In this document: piece by piece, positions 54,140-64,000 of the stretch
Layout: each line of letters starts with the position of its first letter
Position numbering within the stretch: position 1 is the stretch's first letter
NCBI RefSeq assembly: GCF_042477335.2
Contig: NC_091247.1
Location: 226,262,001-226,326,000, forward strand
Direction of reading: 5' to 3'
Source: Ovis canadensis
Lineage: Eukaryota; Chordata; Mammalia; Artiodactyla; Bovidae
DNA: 64,000 nucleotides
The notes under the pieces: generated by a model
Told to the model about the DNA's origin: nothing
Seen by the model: only the letters and a program-made list of their open reading frames with translations
Databases searched by the model: none
Program-made: the position numbers and the translations under genes

Positions 54140-54785
54140 AATCCAGAGCAATGCAGGGAGATAGGACCTACCTTCTCTCTGCTTCTTCCCCAGGATTGAG
54201 ACACTCACAGTCTGGCAAGGGGGACATTGGCCACGTGTACACAGTGGATGAAAAGTGCAAAGAGAGCATTAACTCTGATTCAGGCGGCTTGAGGATGTCT
54301 TCACAAAACTGCAAGAGAAGATTCCAAATACCAAAACATCATTAAGAACAATTAGGTAATGGCACAAAGACAGGTAGCCAAAGGCTGGAGGAACTGAGCA
54401 AATAAACGAGCTGGTGTTTCAGATGAAGATCTCACTATGGAAGAGCAAGGAGGAACCCTGTCCTTTTAGATTAGAATCTAAGGTATTTCATGAATTTATT
54501 ATTTATTTTTAAAATCTATTCCTTATCTTTGCTGAAAAGGCCTTTAAGCACTGTATTCCAGCAAAACCAGGAACAGCCAGTGCCCAGATCTTGGTTTCTA
54601 AATACTTCCCCACCAAAAGGAACCAGAGTTTCTCAGAGAAAAGGCCACTTCCAGGGCTGGGCAAAGAAAGTACAAGATGAGCCTAAAATATCTTTGGGGC
54701 AGAAGAAGAAACCATTAAAAATGATGGGGCTAGGTCAAAAGATCACAGGAGCTAGCTTGAAATTAGGAACAAATTAACACTTTGT
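54140..54785. other. Intergenic DNA without recognised features
   Basis: No gene or clear repeat seen. Confidence 0.5.
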
Positions 54786-54789
54786 ACCT

Positions 54790-55440
54790 GTTAGACAAGA
54801 ATTAGAAACAACTCAAATGTCCATCGACATTAGACTGGATAAATTGTGATATATTCATACAATGGAATTCTTACTACACAGTGATTAAAAAAAGGACGAT
54901 TGGTGTATGCAACAATATAGGTGAGTTTCACAGTCAAAATGATGAGCAAAAGAAGCTAAACATAAAAGGTGGTATGTTGGATGACTCTTCATATACAATT
55001 CAAGGATGAACAAAATTAATCTATGATCAGAGGTCAGAACAGTGTTTAATTTGAGGCAGCAGATGGGGTTGACTGGGCAAAGACACAAAACTCAGAGGCG
55101 ATGGTACCCCACTCCAGTACTCCTGCTTGGAAAATCCCATGGACAGAGGAGCCTGGTAGGCTGCGGTCCATGGGGTCGAGAAGAGTCGGACACGACTGAG
55201 CGACTTCCCTTTCACTTTTCACTTTCATGCATTGGAGAAGGAAATGGCAACCCACTCCAGTGTTCTTGCCTGGAGAATCCTAGGGACGGGGGAGCCTGGT
55301 GGGCTGCCATCTATGGGGTCACACAGAGTCAGACATGACTGAAGTGACTTAGCAGCAGCAGCAGCAGCAGCAGAGTATTGGAAACATTCTATTAATGTCT
55401 TCCTTTTAGTGATGGTCACATGATGATATAAGCATAAATA
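54790..55440 (+). mobile_element. Old L1 3' fragment split by BOV-A2
   Basis: AACTCAAATGTCCATCGACA, CATACAATGGAATTCTTACT and ATGATGAGCAAAAGAAGC follow an L1M-type 3' end. Sequence may resume after the SINE at 55374. Confidence 0.65.
55095..55373 (+). mobile_element. BOV-A2 SINE
   Basis: Dimeric copy with the TTTCACTTTTCACTTTCATG linker and a (CAG)n tail. Confidence 0.95.
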
Positions 55441-55780
55441 CAGATGAATACAGATGTGGATATAAATTTAGATGCAGACTCCATACCACATTAAAGATCC
55501 CAAATCACTTACATGGTTTTCCCACCAAAAATTCATATCCTGGATCTAATAAATGAGGACAGAATACAAAACCAAAGGAAAGGAACAGTCTGTCTAACAA
55601 CTGACCTGTACTCTTCAAAAATGTCAATGTCATGAAAGACGAAAAAGAAAAGTTGAAAGAACTAGTTCTAGATAAAAGGACTAAAGATAATTGAAAAGGA
55701 CATTCTTGGGGCAATTTGCAACATATGACTATGGACTCTTTATAAGCTGGTAATATTGTATTATTGTAATATAATAGTGA
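55374..55780. other. Intergenic AT-rich DNA
   Basis: Possibly the remaining part of the L1; otherwise nothing recognised. Confidence 0.4.
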
Positions 55781-55781
55781 C

Positions 55782-56218
55782 AGAATTTCCTGGTGGCTCA
55801 GCAGTAAAGAATCCACCAGCAGTGTGCGTGTGCATACTCAGTCACTTCAGTCCTGTCCGACTCTTTGCCACCCCATGGACTGTAACCCACCAGGCTCCTC
55901 TGTCCATGGGATTCTCCAGACAAGAATACTGGAGTGGGTTGCCATGCCCTCCTCCAGGGGATCTCCTGACCCAGGGATCGAACTGACGTCTCTTGCATCG
56001 AAGGTGGATTATTTACCACTGAGCCACCGGGGAAGCCCTCACCTGCAGTGCAGGAGATGTGAATTTGATCCCTGGCTTGGGTTGGGAAGATGCTCTGGGG
56101 AAGGAAATGGCAACCCACTCCAGTATTCTTGTCTAGGAAATCCCATGGACAGAGGAGCCTGGCAGGTTACAGTCCATGGTATCACAAAAAAGTCAAACAT
56201 GACCTGGTGACTAAACAT
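55782..56218 (+). mobile_element. Bov-tA SINE split by another SINE
   Basis: Head AGAATTTCCTGGTGGCTCAG before the insert and GAGATGTGAATTTGATCCC through ACCTGGTGACTAAAC after it. Confidence 0.9.
55825..56039 (-). mobile_element. Bov-tA SINE nested in Bov-tA
   Basis: Antisense full-length copy. CACCAGCAGTG (55814-55824) and CACCTGCAGTG (56040-56050) form its duplication, with one mismatch. Confidence 0.92.
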
Positions 56219-56469
56219 CAGCAACATTGTATTAATTTCAAATTTCATGAACTTTAAAACTGTACTGTGGATATGTAAGAGAATGTTTTATTTTTTTCTT
56301 AGTGGGGCGATGATGAAGTATTTGGGAATGTAGAATTCTGTCTGCAGCGTATTTTCAAATAGTTCTACGAAACACAACTATAACACTAATGTGTATACAT
56401 ACATTGAAAGAGGAAAATGTGGCAAATGCTACAATTGGTGAATGTAGGTGATACATATGTTCATCGTCG

Positions 56470-56960
56470 TCTTCTTTTTCTATCACTGCTATAGTGAATT
56501 ACCACAAACTCAGTGGCTTTAAAACGACACATATTTATTATCTTACGGTTCTGTAGGTCATACGTCTAATGTGTGTGTCACTGAGCTAAAATCAAGGTGT
56601 TGGCAAAACTCCATTCCTTTCTGGAGGTTAAGGCTGAAGCCAGTTTTCTGCCTTTTCCAGCCACTAGAGGCCACCCGCACTCCTGGGCTCAGGGTCCCTT
56701 CCTCCCTCTTCAAAGTCAACAATGCCGGTTTACCGTTTCTCACATCATTTTACTCTGATATTGACTCTTCCTCTATCTCCCTCTTCCACTTTTAAGATCC
56801 CTTATAATTATAGTAGATCTTCTCAATAAATAATCCAGGGTAATCTATTTAAAGGTCAGCAGATTAGCAAGCTGAATTCCATCTGCAACCTTAATTACCT
56901 TTGACATATAACATAGTCACAGGTTCTGGGAAGACATGGACATCTTTTGAGGGGGTGGGG
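56470..56960 (-). mobile_element. MLT-like (ERVL-MaLR) solo LTR remnant
   Basis: ATTACCACAAACTCAGTGGC, TTATCTTACGGTTCTGTAGG, ATCAAGGTGTTGGCAAAACT and CTTCCACTTTTAAGATCCC are the reverse complement of an old mammalian MaLR LTR. No gene-coding region accompanies it. Confidence 0.65.
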
Positions 56961-57088
56961 AGGTGTTATTCTTGCCTACCACGGTTGTATTACTTCTTGG
57001 AACTTTTCTTTTGACTTAATTTTATCTGTTAATATAGAAGAGCCTGAGGACCCTACCAAAAAAGCTGCTAGACTGAATAAATGAGTTT

Positions 57089-57355
57089 GCTGCTAAGTCA
57101 CTTCAGTCGTGTCTGACTCTGTGTGACCCCACAGACGGCAGCCCACCAGACTCCCCCGTCCCCGGGATTCTCCAGGCAAGAACACTGGAGTGGGTTGCCA
57201 TTTCCTTCTCCAATGCATGAAAGTGAAAAGTGAAAGTGAAGGCGCTCAGTCGTGTCCGACTCTTAGCGACCCCATGGACTGCAGCCTACCAGGCTCCTCC
57301 GTCCATGGGATTTTCCAGGCAAGAGTACTGCAGTGGGGTGCCATTGCCTTCTCCG
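57089..57355 (-). mobile_element. BOV-A2 SINE with 10-bp TSD
   Basis: Antisense dimer. Perfect duplication AAATGAGTTT at 57079-57088 and 57356-57365. Confidence 0.96.
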
Positions 57356-57365
57356 AAATGAGTTT

Positions 57366-58360
57366 AGCAAGCTCATAAGACACAGGACCAGCAAACAAAA
57401 ATCAAATACCAGCAGTAAACTATTGAAAGTTGAAATTTTAAAAATATTGTTTGCAATATCATCAAAAAGCATTAAATGCTTCTGAATAAATCTAAGAAAA
57501 CATATGCAAGATTCATATAACAAAAGCTACAAAACATTGATGAGATAAACCTGTAAAATTTAAAGAAATGGTGACGTATATCCTGGTCATCAATTAGAAG
57601 ACTCAACATTGTTAAGATACAATTATTTCAAAGTATTTCAAATATTTCAAAATTCATCTGTAGAGTCTATGCAATCCCAAGAGAAGTGTCAATGGACTGT
57701 TTTGTAGAAATTAACAAGCCAGTTCTAAAACCTATATAAAAAAGCAAGGTCACTAGACTAGTTAAAACTATTTTGAAAAAGAATAGCAGAGCTGGAATGC
57801 TCACACTACTTGATTTCAAGACTTACTATAAATCTATTCACCTTAAATCTAGAAATCAAAAGTGTGGGATTTGCATAAGCATAGACATATAGATAAATGG
57901 AACAGGACAGGATGTCTAGAAACAGACACACATGTATGATTGATTCATTTTTGACAAAGGTATCTCTAAAGAGCAGGAAACAGAAGATTCTTATGAGCCG
58001 AAACTGTCCACCAAGTCCTGGTCTTCCCCATGGGTAGTGAGCGCCTCTTCTCTGGGGATTGGTAAGAGGCTGGATAGTCTTTTGTCCTGAAGAAACTCTT
58101 TTTAAGTAACCTAGATCCGAAGTTCTCTGCCCTGTGAGATACTCAGGGCTGCATAGAGACTGCGGAGCGGCCGCCAGTCGCTGTCCGCGGTGCTGAAAGC
58201 GCACAGCTCACCAAATCCTCATGATCGCCCAAGGCGGGACTTTGGGTAGACATGACACCCAGTGGCTCCGGTTTTGCTTTGTTTTATGTTCTGTCTTGAT
58301 GCATATTTTCCTATTTGTACGGACTATCAAATCTTTAAGATTATGCTGTCTTTTATTAGG
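57366..58360. other. Intergenic AT-rich DNA
   Basis: L1-like wording is possible around 57400-57990 (AATTCATCTGTAGAGTCTAT, GCAATCCCAAGAGAAGTG), but too diverged for a firm call. No gene recognised. Confidence 0.4.
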
Positions 58361-58376
58361 GAAATATGCAAACATA

Positions 58377-58654
58377 GGAGAAGGCAATGGCACCCCACTC
58401 CAGTACTCTTGCCTGGAAAATCCCATGGACGGAGGAGCCTGGTAGGCTGCAGTCCATGGGGTCGCTAAGAGTCGGACACGACTGAGCGCCTTCACTTTCA
58501 CTTTTCACTTTCATGCATTGGAGAAGGAAATGGCAACCCACTTCAGTGTTCTTGCCTGGAGAATCCCGGGGACGGGGGAGCCTGGTGGGCTGCCGTCTAT
58601 GGGGTCGCACAGAGTCGGACACGACTGAAGCCACTTAGGAGCAGCAGCAGCAGC
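58377..58654 (+). mobile_element. BOV-A2 SINE with 11-bp TSD
   Basis: Sense dimer with (CAG)n tail. Perfect duplication ATGCAAACATA at 58366-58376 and 58655-58665. Confidence 0.97.
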
Positions 58655-58665
58655 ATGCAAACATA

Positions 58666-59300
58666 CGCAAGATATGTCAAACATATGCAAAAATAAAAAG
58701 AATAGAATGAATTTCTATGTATCCATCACCCACTGTCAACTGTTACCAACTGAGGTTTCATCAACTCTCACCCACTCCTCCCCACTCAGATTATTTTGAA
58801 GCAACTCATATGTTATGCCATTACTTAAACATAGATCTCTAAGAGATAAGAACTCTTTGAAACCATATTCCCCATACATTAACAGAACTAAAAAGTAATG
58901 ATTACTCCTTAACATCACCAAATATCCAGTTAGTGTACAGTTTCAGACTTGCGGGTGGGATGCTAAGTTCAGAGGGGTTGAGGTATCTGAGGATATCTAA
59001 CGAAGCCAAGATTTAGTGCTGGGGCAGAGGTCACCCAATAGCATCCCATGATGCCAGACACAGATAGGCACATGCCAGCCTGTTGCCACAGATGATCTTA
59101 AGAAAGTCTGAGCCCAGGGTGCTGGCTCAGGTGGATGGTTACACCCATAGAGTGCCCCTGAGGACAGTAGTGCCCAGGAACTACAGGCTTCAATCACATT
59201 CCTGCCTAGACAGGTCTAATTCAATACCAGAATTTCTGAAGAAAGTCCTGAGCTTCAATATTTATACCCAGCATTCTAGTGGGCAGACAGGATGGAACCA
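58666..59300. other. Intergenic DNA without recognised features
   Basis: No gene or clear repeat seen. Confidence 0.5.
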
Positions 59301-59317
59301 CAGCCTGAGCTAGTCTT

Positions 59318-59494
59318 TTTTTAATGATCCTATTTATTTTAGATTATTTACTGCTAATATTTTTATGTATTATTTGGCTCCCCTGGGTCTTAAGTGCAGC
59401 ATGTGGGACCCAGTTCCCTGACCAGGGATTGAACCCAGGCCCCCTGCATTGGAACCTGGAGTCTTAGCCACTGGGCTACCAGTGCGGGAAGTCC
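59318..59494 (-). mobile_element. CHR-type SINE with 14-bp TSD
   Basis: Antisense copy (CAGTTCCCTGACCAGGGATT ... CACTGGGCTACCAGTGCGGG). CCTGAGCTAGTCTT at 59304-59317 and CCTGACCTAGTCTT at 59495-59508. Confidence 0.93.
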
Positions 59495-59914
59495 CCTGAC
59501 CTAGTCTTGAATGCTAACTCCGTCAATGGTTTGCTGTGGGATCAGGTGCTTCACATTATCTGAGCCAGACTCCTTGTTTCTGTAACTTACCAGGGGGCAC
59601 CCCAAACCTGTCTTCACACCTGCAGCCACACTCCTGGAGTGACTTTCTGCCAACCTAGAACCTAGGCTTCCATAAAGACCTAGCCCTCTGTGGCCAATCC
59701 TCTCCTGGAATCATCTCTCCTCCCTCTGAGCACGGTGGTATTAATTGTCTCTGTTGTGAGAGCTGGAGGCCCTTTAGAAACTGACTGGTCATTTTAAAGG
59801 CAAGGAAACGAGGAACTGATCGAGGAAAGAACTTGCTCAGCATTGCACAGCAGGTACACAATGAAGCTGTGATTTTTCCAGAGATCCTTCTGCTGCCTGG
59901 AGCACACACTTGGG

Positions 59915-60075
59915 CATTTACAGCTTTACCACTTACCCCAACACACAGGACCACTCTGCGCTTTGGTTTCCTCGCCCATAAAATGGGGCAGAATAATGCT
60001 CACCTCCCAGAGTTGCTGTGAGAATTAACTGAGATAACTGGCTTTGAAAACTGTAAGTGGTGGGCACTCGTGAGG
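59915..60075 (+). repeat. MIR SINE
   Basis: TTTGGTTTCCTCGCCCATAA, AATGGGGCAGAATAATGCTC and GAGAATTAACTGAGATAAC follow the MIR core; a reverse MIR-like piece sits at about 59770-59850. Confidence 0.75.
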
Positions 60076-60239
60076 GTCAGACTCCCTATTACCTTCGCAG
60101 AAATAGCAATAGAGGAATGCGAGCTCCCTGAGGCAGGGATCTGCCTTGGGCTCAGTTCACATTCAGCAGATGGTTGGCACTCAGAAAGGCAGGACTGGGA
60201 GCTGGAGAGCCACTCACCTTTCTATCCCACGCTCATGCC

Positions 60240-60745
60240 CAGATCCTCCTGGATTCTACTCACCCTTCAGTCGCCTTTTGCTTCTCTGCTCTAACTGCCC
60301 CCCAACGACTGCGCAATCCAAACAGTGCCCTCCATGCCCCAACCTCCGCCCACCCCACAACCACCTCGCTGCCCACAGTGCACTCCATCACCCCCTCTTC
60401 ATTCTCAACCCAAGGCCTTTGCAAGCGCTGGTCCCCCTTTATGTGTGTTGTTCCCCCTGCTTGCAAAACTCTTCGCTGGCTCTCACATCTCATCTCAGAC
60501 TTCCCCTCCTGTGCCACCTCCCCAGAGAGGCCCTCCAGGACCACCTGGTCCCACGTTGCTCCCCACCTCCATCAGCCTCACCCTCCTGTCTCCCCACAGA
60601 ACTGCCATTCCTGGAAATGATCTTATTTTCACCTTTTCCTGTTTCCTGTTAAGCATCTGTTCTCGTACCCCAACCAGAACACAAGTTTTGTTCACAGCTG
60701 CGTCCCCAGAGCCTATAACTCATTAAGTCAGATGAATGAATGAAT
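60240..60745 (+). mobile_element. LINE2 3' region
   Basis: ACACAAGTTTTGTTCACAGC, GCGTCCCCAGAGCCTATAAC and the GATGAATGAATGAATA tail are typical of L2. It is old and non-coding. Confidence 0.7.
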
Positions 60746-61087
60746 ATGTCTCTTGTTCACACATTTATTCCTTTGCGTCTTTTTCTCTCACACCTGCCTC
60801 CATGTCTCCACCCTTCCCAGTCCTCCTCGGGCTGAGTGTCCCTTAAGGGCCTGGCCAGGGGCACGGTGTGGGCTCTGCTCTCAGGATGGGAAGAGGAGCA
60901 ACTCCTGAGAGAGGCTGGAGGCGGTCTGGTGTCCCAGCACCTTCTGTGCCAAAGAGAAGGAGGGGCCAGGCTGGAGGCATTGCTCATCAAAAATCTTTTT
61001 AAGGAACACATTGGAGAGACCTGTGGTGGTGGCAGCCAGGGGCCTTTGGGAACCCCAACGGAAGCACACGTAGCTGAGATTCTGAGA

Positions 61088-61093
61088 TTTTAA
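61088..61093 (-). terminator. Weak candidate PNPLA5 polyadenylation signal
   Basis: ATTAAA on the minus strand, about 0.9 kb past the PNPLA5 stop. I saw no AATAAA on that strand between here and the stop, and a SINE lies in between, so this is uncertain. Confidence 0.2.
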
Positions 61094-61298
61094 TCCTTCT
61101 CTCTCCTCCCACCCTCCCATCTCCTGCCGGGGGTTCCCTGGGGAATAGACCCAGAGGAAGTCAGAGGTCAAGGTTTCTAGACTAATGCAGAGCACGGGGA
61201 TTACCCCCCGAGGGCTAGCGCATGACAGAGAAAGTCAGAAAGGGTCAGAGAGGTGGCACTCCTCGCCCCGACATTTCCATTTGTTCCCTGATCTGTGC

Positions 61299-61507
61299 AA
61301 GTGGAAGCGTCAGTCACTCTGTCATGTCTGACTCTGTGTTACCCCTTGTAGCCCGCCAGGCTCCTCTCTGTCCATGGAATTCTCCTGGCAAAGATCCTGG
61401 AGTGGGTTGCCATTTCCTTCTCCAGGGGAACTTCCTGACCCAGGGATCAAACCCAGGTCTCTTGCATTGCAGGCGGGTTCTTTACCTTTTGAGCCCCCAG
61501 GGAAGCC
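61299..61507 (-). mobile_element. Bov-tA SINE
   Basis: Antisense: GTCAGTCACTCTGTCATGTC ... TTTTGAGCCCCCAGGGAAGC. Confidence 0.92.
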
Positions 61508-62002
61508 AGGGATCTGGTATGCCCATTTCTCCACCTTCCCTGAAGCTCCCTGCACGCTGCTCTATGACACACCGAAGCCCTTAGTCTTGGAGACGCTGCC
61601 CCAAGTCCCCCAAATGGAAATTCCAGAACCAGACATGTGTCTCAGCCAGTGGCTTCCTTCCTCCCTGTGATGAGATGGGAGGATGACCTGGGGCTGTACC
61701 AAGAGGCTGCGCCTCACTCGGAAAAGAAGAACCTGAAGTCCCAGGAGCGGGGGCTATGGAGAGACTCGGGGGGCTCTTCTCACTCCTGGGGGCCACCTGC
61801 CCACGTGGCCTGGGACAAGAGTCTGTCCTCTCCACCCTCCCCGTGGCTGACAATTCCAGTGCCCACCCTGGGCTAGGGGTCAGGCTCTGAGCTCCAGGAG
61901 ATGGGTCAGGACTCAAGGACTGGGGGCAGATGTGGGCACGGGACAAGGGCCACAATGGGAGTCAGGGGAGGCTAGTCGCTAGGCTGGGCTGGCACGGTCC
62001 CC

Positions 62003-62087
62003 TCAGGCCTGATGGGCGGGTCTGGGCTCCTTGGCCAGGTCCTCGAGAGGAGCAGCCTTAGGCTGGAGGGGGCTGGTGACAAGCAGG
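62003..62087 (-). CDS. PNPLA5: PNPLA5 last coding exon
   Basis: After acceptor CCTCTGCAG|C the frame continues from the previous exon (AG|C, Ser). It reads LLVTSPLQPKAAPLED and ends in PRPAHQA with stop TGA at 62005-62003. The TSPLQP block and the final HQA agree with the C-terminus of mammalian PNPLA5 as I know it. PNPLA5 is a patatin-like phospholipase linked to lipid droplets and triglyceride handling; this tail lies outside its catalytic domain. Confidence 0.85.
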
Positions 62088-62642
62088 CTGCAGAGGAAGC
62101 AGAAGCCAGCAAAGGCGAATTTTCAGAGCCTGGGATTGGGTGAAGCCCTGGGTTGCTCTTCTCCCAAATTCTGCAATAAACCTTTATCCTGGCCAAGCGG
62201 AGGTAGCAGAAAGTTTCCAGGGTAGCCACTCCCTGAGAACACTGTGCCAACTTCCTTGTTTAGCAAATGGTGCCGAGTGGGTGTAACAGGCAGGAGGGTG
62301 GAATGCTGGAGTCTCCAGCCAGGAGGGAGGGAAGGTTGGGGAGACCCCACACCAGGCCTGGGTGACGTCTGGAAGGAATGCAGGGGATCTGGCGGAGCAG
62401 AGACCCACTCATCCCCCGTGACCTCAGGCCATCCCTGTGGATGAAGGGGGCAGGGTGACCGCCCCCCAAGACTGACGGATGTGACCAGCCAGCTCCTGCC
62501 TCAAGGCCATCACAGGTCTGGCCCACAGCAGGGACCTGGCATGTGCTCCAGGGCTGTACGAATGGGTGGATGAGGACACGGATGATGCGACTGCCCGCCC
62601 AGGGTCTGGGGAACCAGCGGCACCTCCCCCAGCCTGTCTCAC

Positions 62643-62759
62643 CTGACCAACCTGAGGAGTGGGTCCTTCGTCCTGGAATAGACCTCGAGGGCCAAGCTCC
62701 TCAGCAAGTCTTGCATCCACCGCACGTCGGCCGGCATGTCCGGCAGCCACGCCACCAAT
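62643..62759 (-). CDS. PNPLA5: PNPLA5 penultimate coding exon
   Basis: 117 bp. Acceptor CCCTCCAG|ATTGG; the first base completes an upstream codon. It then encodes LVAWLPDMPADVRWMQDLL and LALEVYSRTKDPLL, matching the conserved WLPDxPAD segment of PNPLA5 (and more loosely PNPLA3). Donor GTCAG|GTGAGA, leaving phase 2 that fits the last exon exactly. The patatin domain itself (GXSXG serine and DG motif) is not in this window. Gene order next to SULT4A1 supports the call. Confidence 0.93.
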
Positions 62760-62958
62760 CTGGAGGGAGAGGCAGCAACAGTGGCCCTGGTCTGTGCCCA
62801 GCCGAGCGTGCAGCCTGGCAAAGCCCACCCTCCCCATGGGGCCGACGCAGAGCTGGGGGACCCCGCACCCAAGCAGCAGGGCTAAGGGAAGGAGGAAGCG
62901 GGGTACGGCGCTCCAGCCACATTGACTGCACTGTGGAGCACGTCAGCACCTGCAGAGG

Positions 62959-62970
62959 CACCAGGGGGCG
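62959..62970 (+). promoter_or_regulatory. CTCF-like core motif
   Basis: CACCAGGGGGCG matches the CTCF core well. Binding not shown. Confidence 0.4.
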
Positions 62971-63544
62971 GGGAACGATCCCCGTGGGCCATGAACTTGA
63001 CGGAGACCACCAGGCCCTCAGGGTCATCGACTCCAAAGGGCACAAGGGGGAAGCCCTGGGGTGGAAAGGCCAGGGCCCTGGGGTCAGGCCGGCTGGCACT
63101 GTAGCCCCGCTGCCCCGTTCATCCGCTGGGTGGTCTCGGCAGGCCAGGGAAACTTTCTGGGCCTCAGTTTCTCACCAACCGAGTGAGGACCATCCCCTTC
63201 CCGCCTCCATGGTTCTGTCCCCCTTCCTCCTCCCCAGAACAGCCCCTGCCCTCCACCCTGCATGCCCTTCATCCATGCTCCTTTAGGCTGCCAGCAGCTT
63301 CCTAAACACATCTGACCCTGGCCTTCCCCTGCCCAGCGCCCCCTGGGACTCCGCACCTAGACCGCACAGGATCAGCGGAGGGGAGCATCACCCAACTACA
63401 GCTGAGAGGACGCCTGGCCCGGCGCTTTCTGAGACTCAGAGAGCCCACCGCTTGTACTGCGACAAGCCAAACACAAATTGAACTGTCCCCTTCCTTGTTT
63501 CTGGACCTTCTGCCCCTTTTATTGTAACCAATATGTCCAGTATG

Positions 63545-63752
63545 TGCCTGCTCAGTCTCTCAGCTTCGTTTAACTCTTTGTGACCCCATGGACAGTAGCT
63601 CGCCAGGCTCCTCTGTCCATGAGGTTTTCCAGGCGAGAATACTGGAGCAGGTTGCCATTTCCTGCTCCAGGAAACCTTCCTGACCCAGGGATCGAACCTG
63701 CATCTCCTGCGTTGCAGGAATTCTTTACCATCTGAGCCACCAGGGAAGCCCC
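63545..63752 (-). mobile_element. Bov-tA SINE
   Basis: Antisense full-length copy: CTGCTCAGTCTCTCAGCTTC ... CATCTGAGCCACCAGGGAAG. Confidence 0.93.
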
Positions 63753-63799
63753 AAACTTAAAGTTATGCTCTGCTCCGTGGTGTTTTTTGAGGGTGTGTT

Positions 63800-64000
63800 G
63801 TTTAATTGCTAAGTTGTGTCTCTTTTGCGACCCCATCGACTATATCCTACCAGGCTCCTTTGTCCATGGGATTTTTCGGGCAAGAATACTAGAGTGGGTT
63901 GTCATTTCATTCTCCGGGGGATCTTCCTGACCCAGGGATCAAAATCCCTTCTCCCTGCATTGGCAGGTGGCTTCCTTACAGCCAAATCACCAGAGAAGCC
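63800..64000 (-). mobile_element. Bov-tA SINE, reaching the window edge
   Basis: Antisense copy from TGTTTAATTGCTAAGTTGTG to CAAATCACCAGAGAAGCC at position 64000; its outer end may be cut. Confidence 0.92.

Larger units (their letters stand above)
62760..64000 (-). other. PNPLA5 intron (to window end)
   Basis: No upstream PNPLA5 exon was recognised with confidence. The segment holds a CTCF-like motif, a MIR fragment at about 63125-63180 and two SINEs. A 106-bp exon-like segment at 62950-63055 is discussed as a finding. Confidence 0.65.

Noticed and set aside
62884-62965. Upstream PNPLA5 exon encoding a VLT...ERR segment
   Set aside because: Reading from CAG|GTGCTGACG resembles the expected VLT start, but the only nearby donor leaves phase 1 while the next exon needs phase 2, and the remaining residues do not match. 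Probably coincidence.
62543-63286. A 247-codon plus-strand frame opposite PNPLA5
   Set aside because: It is the antisense shadow of a real PNPLA5 exon and adjoining GC-rich intron.

Overview
The window is ruminant (bovid) genomic DNA. It carries dozens of Bov-tA and BOV-A2 tRNA-derived SINEs, CHR-type SINEs and BovB LINE copies, a combination typical of Bovidae; cattle is the likeliest source but the species cannot be fixed from sequence alone. There are no prokaryotic features. All recognised genes lie on the minus strand, and their order agrees with the mammalian block EFCAB6 - SULT4A1 - PNPLA5 (human 22q13).

Layout. From 1 to about 15.7 kb I recognise no coding exon, and the DNA is repeat-rich; it is best read as the first intron of EFCAB6. 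A CpG-rich segment at 15.55-16.09 kb looks like the EFCAB6 promoter, with an RFX-type X-box, an inverted CCAAT box, a candidate minus-strand first exon and a possible divergent plus-strand exon. From 16.1 to 25.1 kb is intergenic DNA. From 25.1 to about 52.97 kb lies the complete SULT4A1 gene: seven coding exons with consensus splice sites that join to an intact 284-codon frame, plus a roughly 1.4 kb 3' UTR. Its promoter (52.45-53.18 kb) is a CpG island with four perfect palindromic CRE sites, two of them inside a 27-bp tandem duplication. From 53.2 to 62.0 kb is intergenic DNA full of SINEs and older elements (Tigger, MLT-like LTR, L1, L2). At 62.0-62.76 kb are the last two coding exons of PNPLA5; the rest of that gene lies beyond the right edge, and 62.76-64 kb is its intron.

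The rest is a layered record of retrotransposition. Several insertions can be ordered by nesting and target-site duplications: a BovB LINE inside a Bov-tA SINE at 12.0-14.0 kb, a CHR SINE inside an L1 at 7.6-8.35 kb, SINEs inside a CHR SINE at 18.25-18.92 kb, a BovB and a SINE inside an L1 at 35.85-36.87 kb, and a SINE inside a SINE at 55.8-56.2 kb. A ~29-bp GC-rich minisatellite of about 14-15 units begins within some 15 bases of the SULT4A1 exon 5 splice donor.

I found no evidence of a novel multi-gene system. The points most worth following are the CRE cluster, the minisatellite against a splice donor, and the divergent promoter at 15.9 kb.
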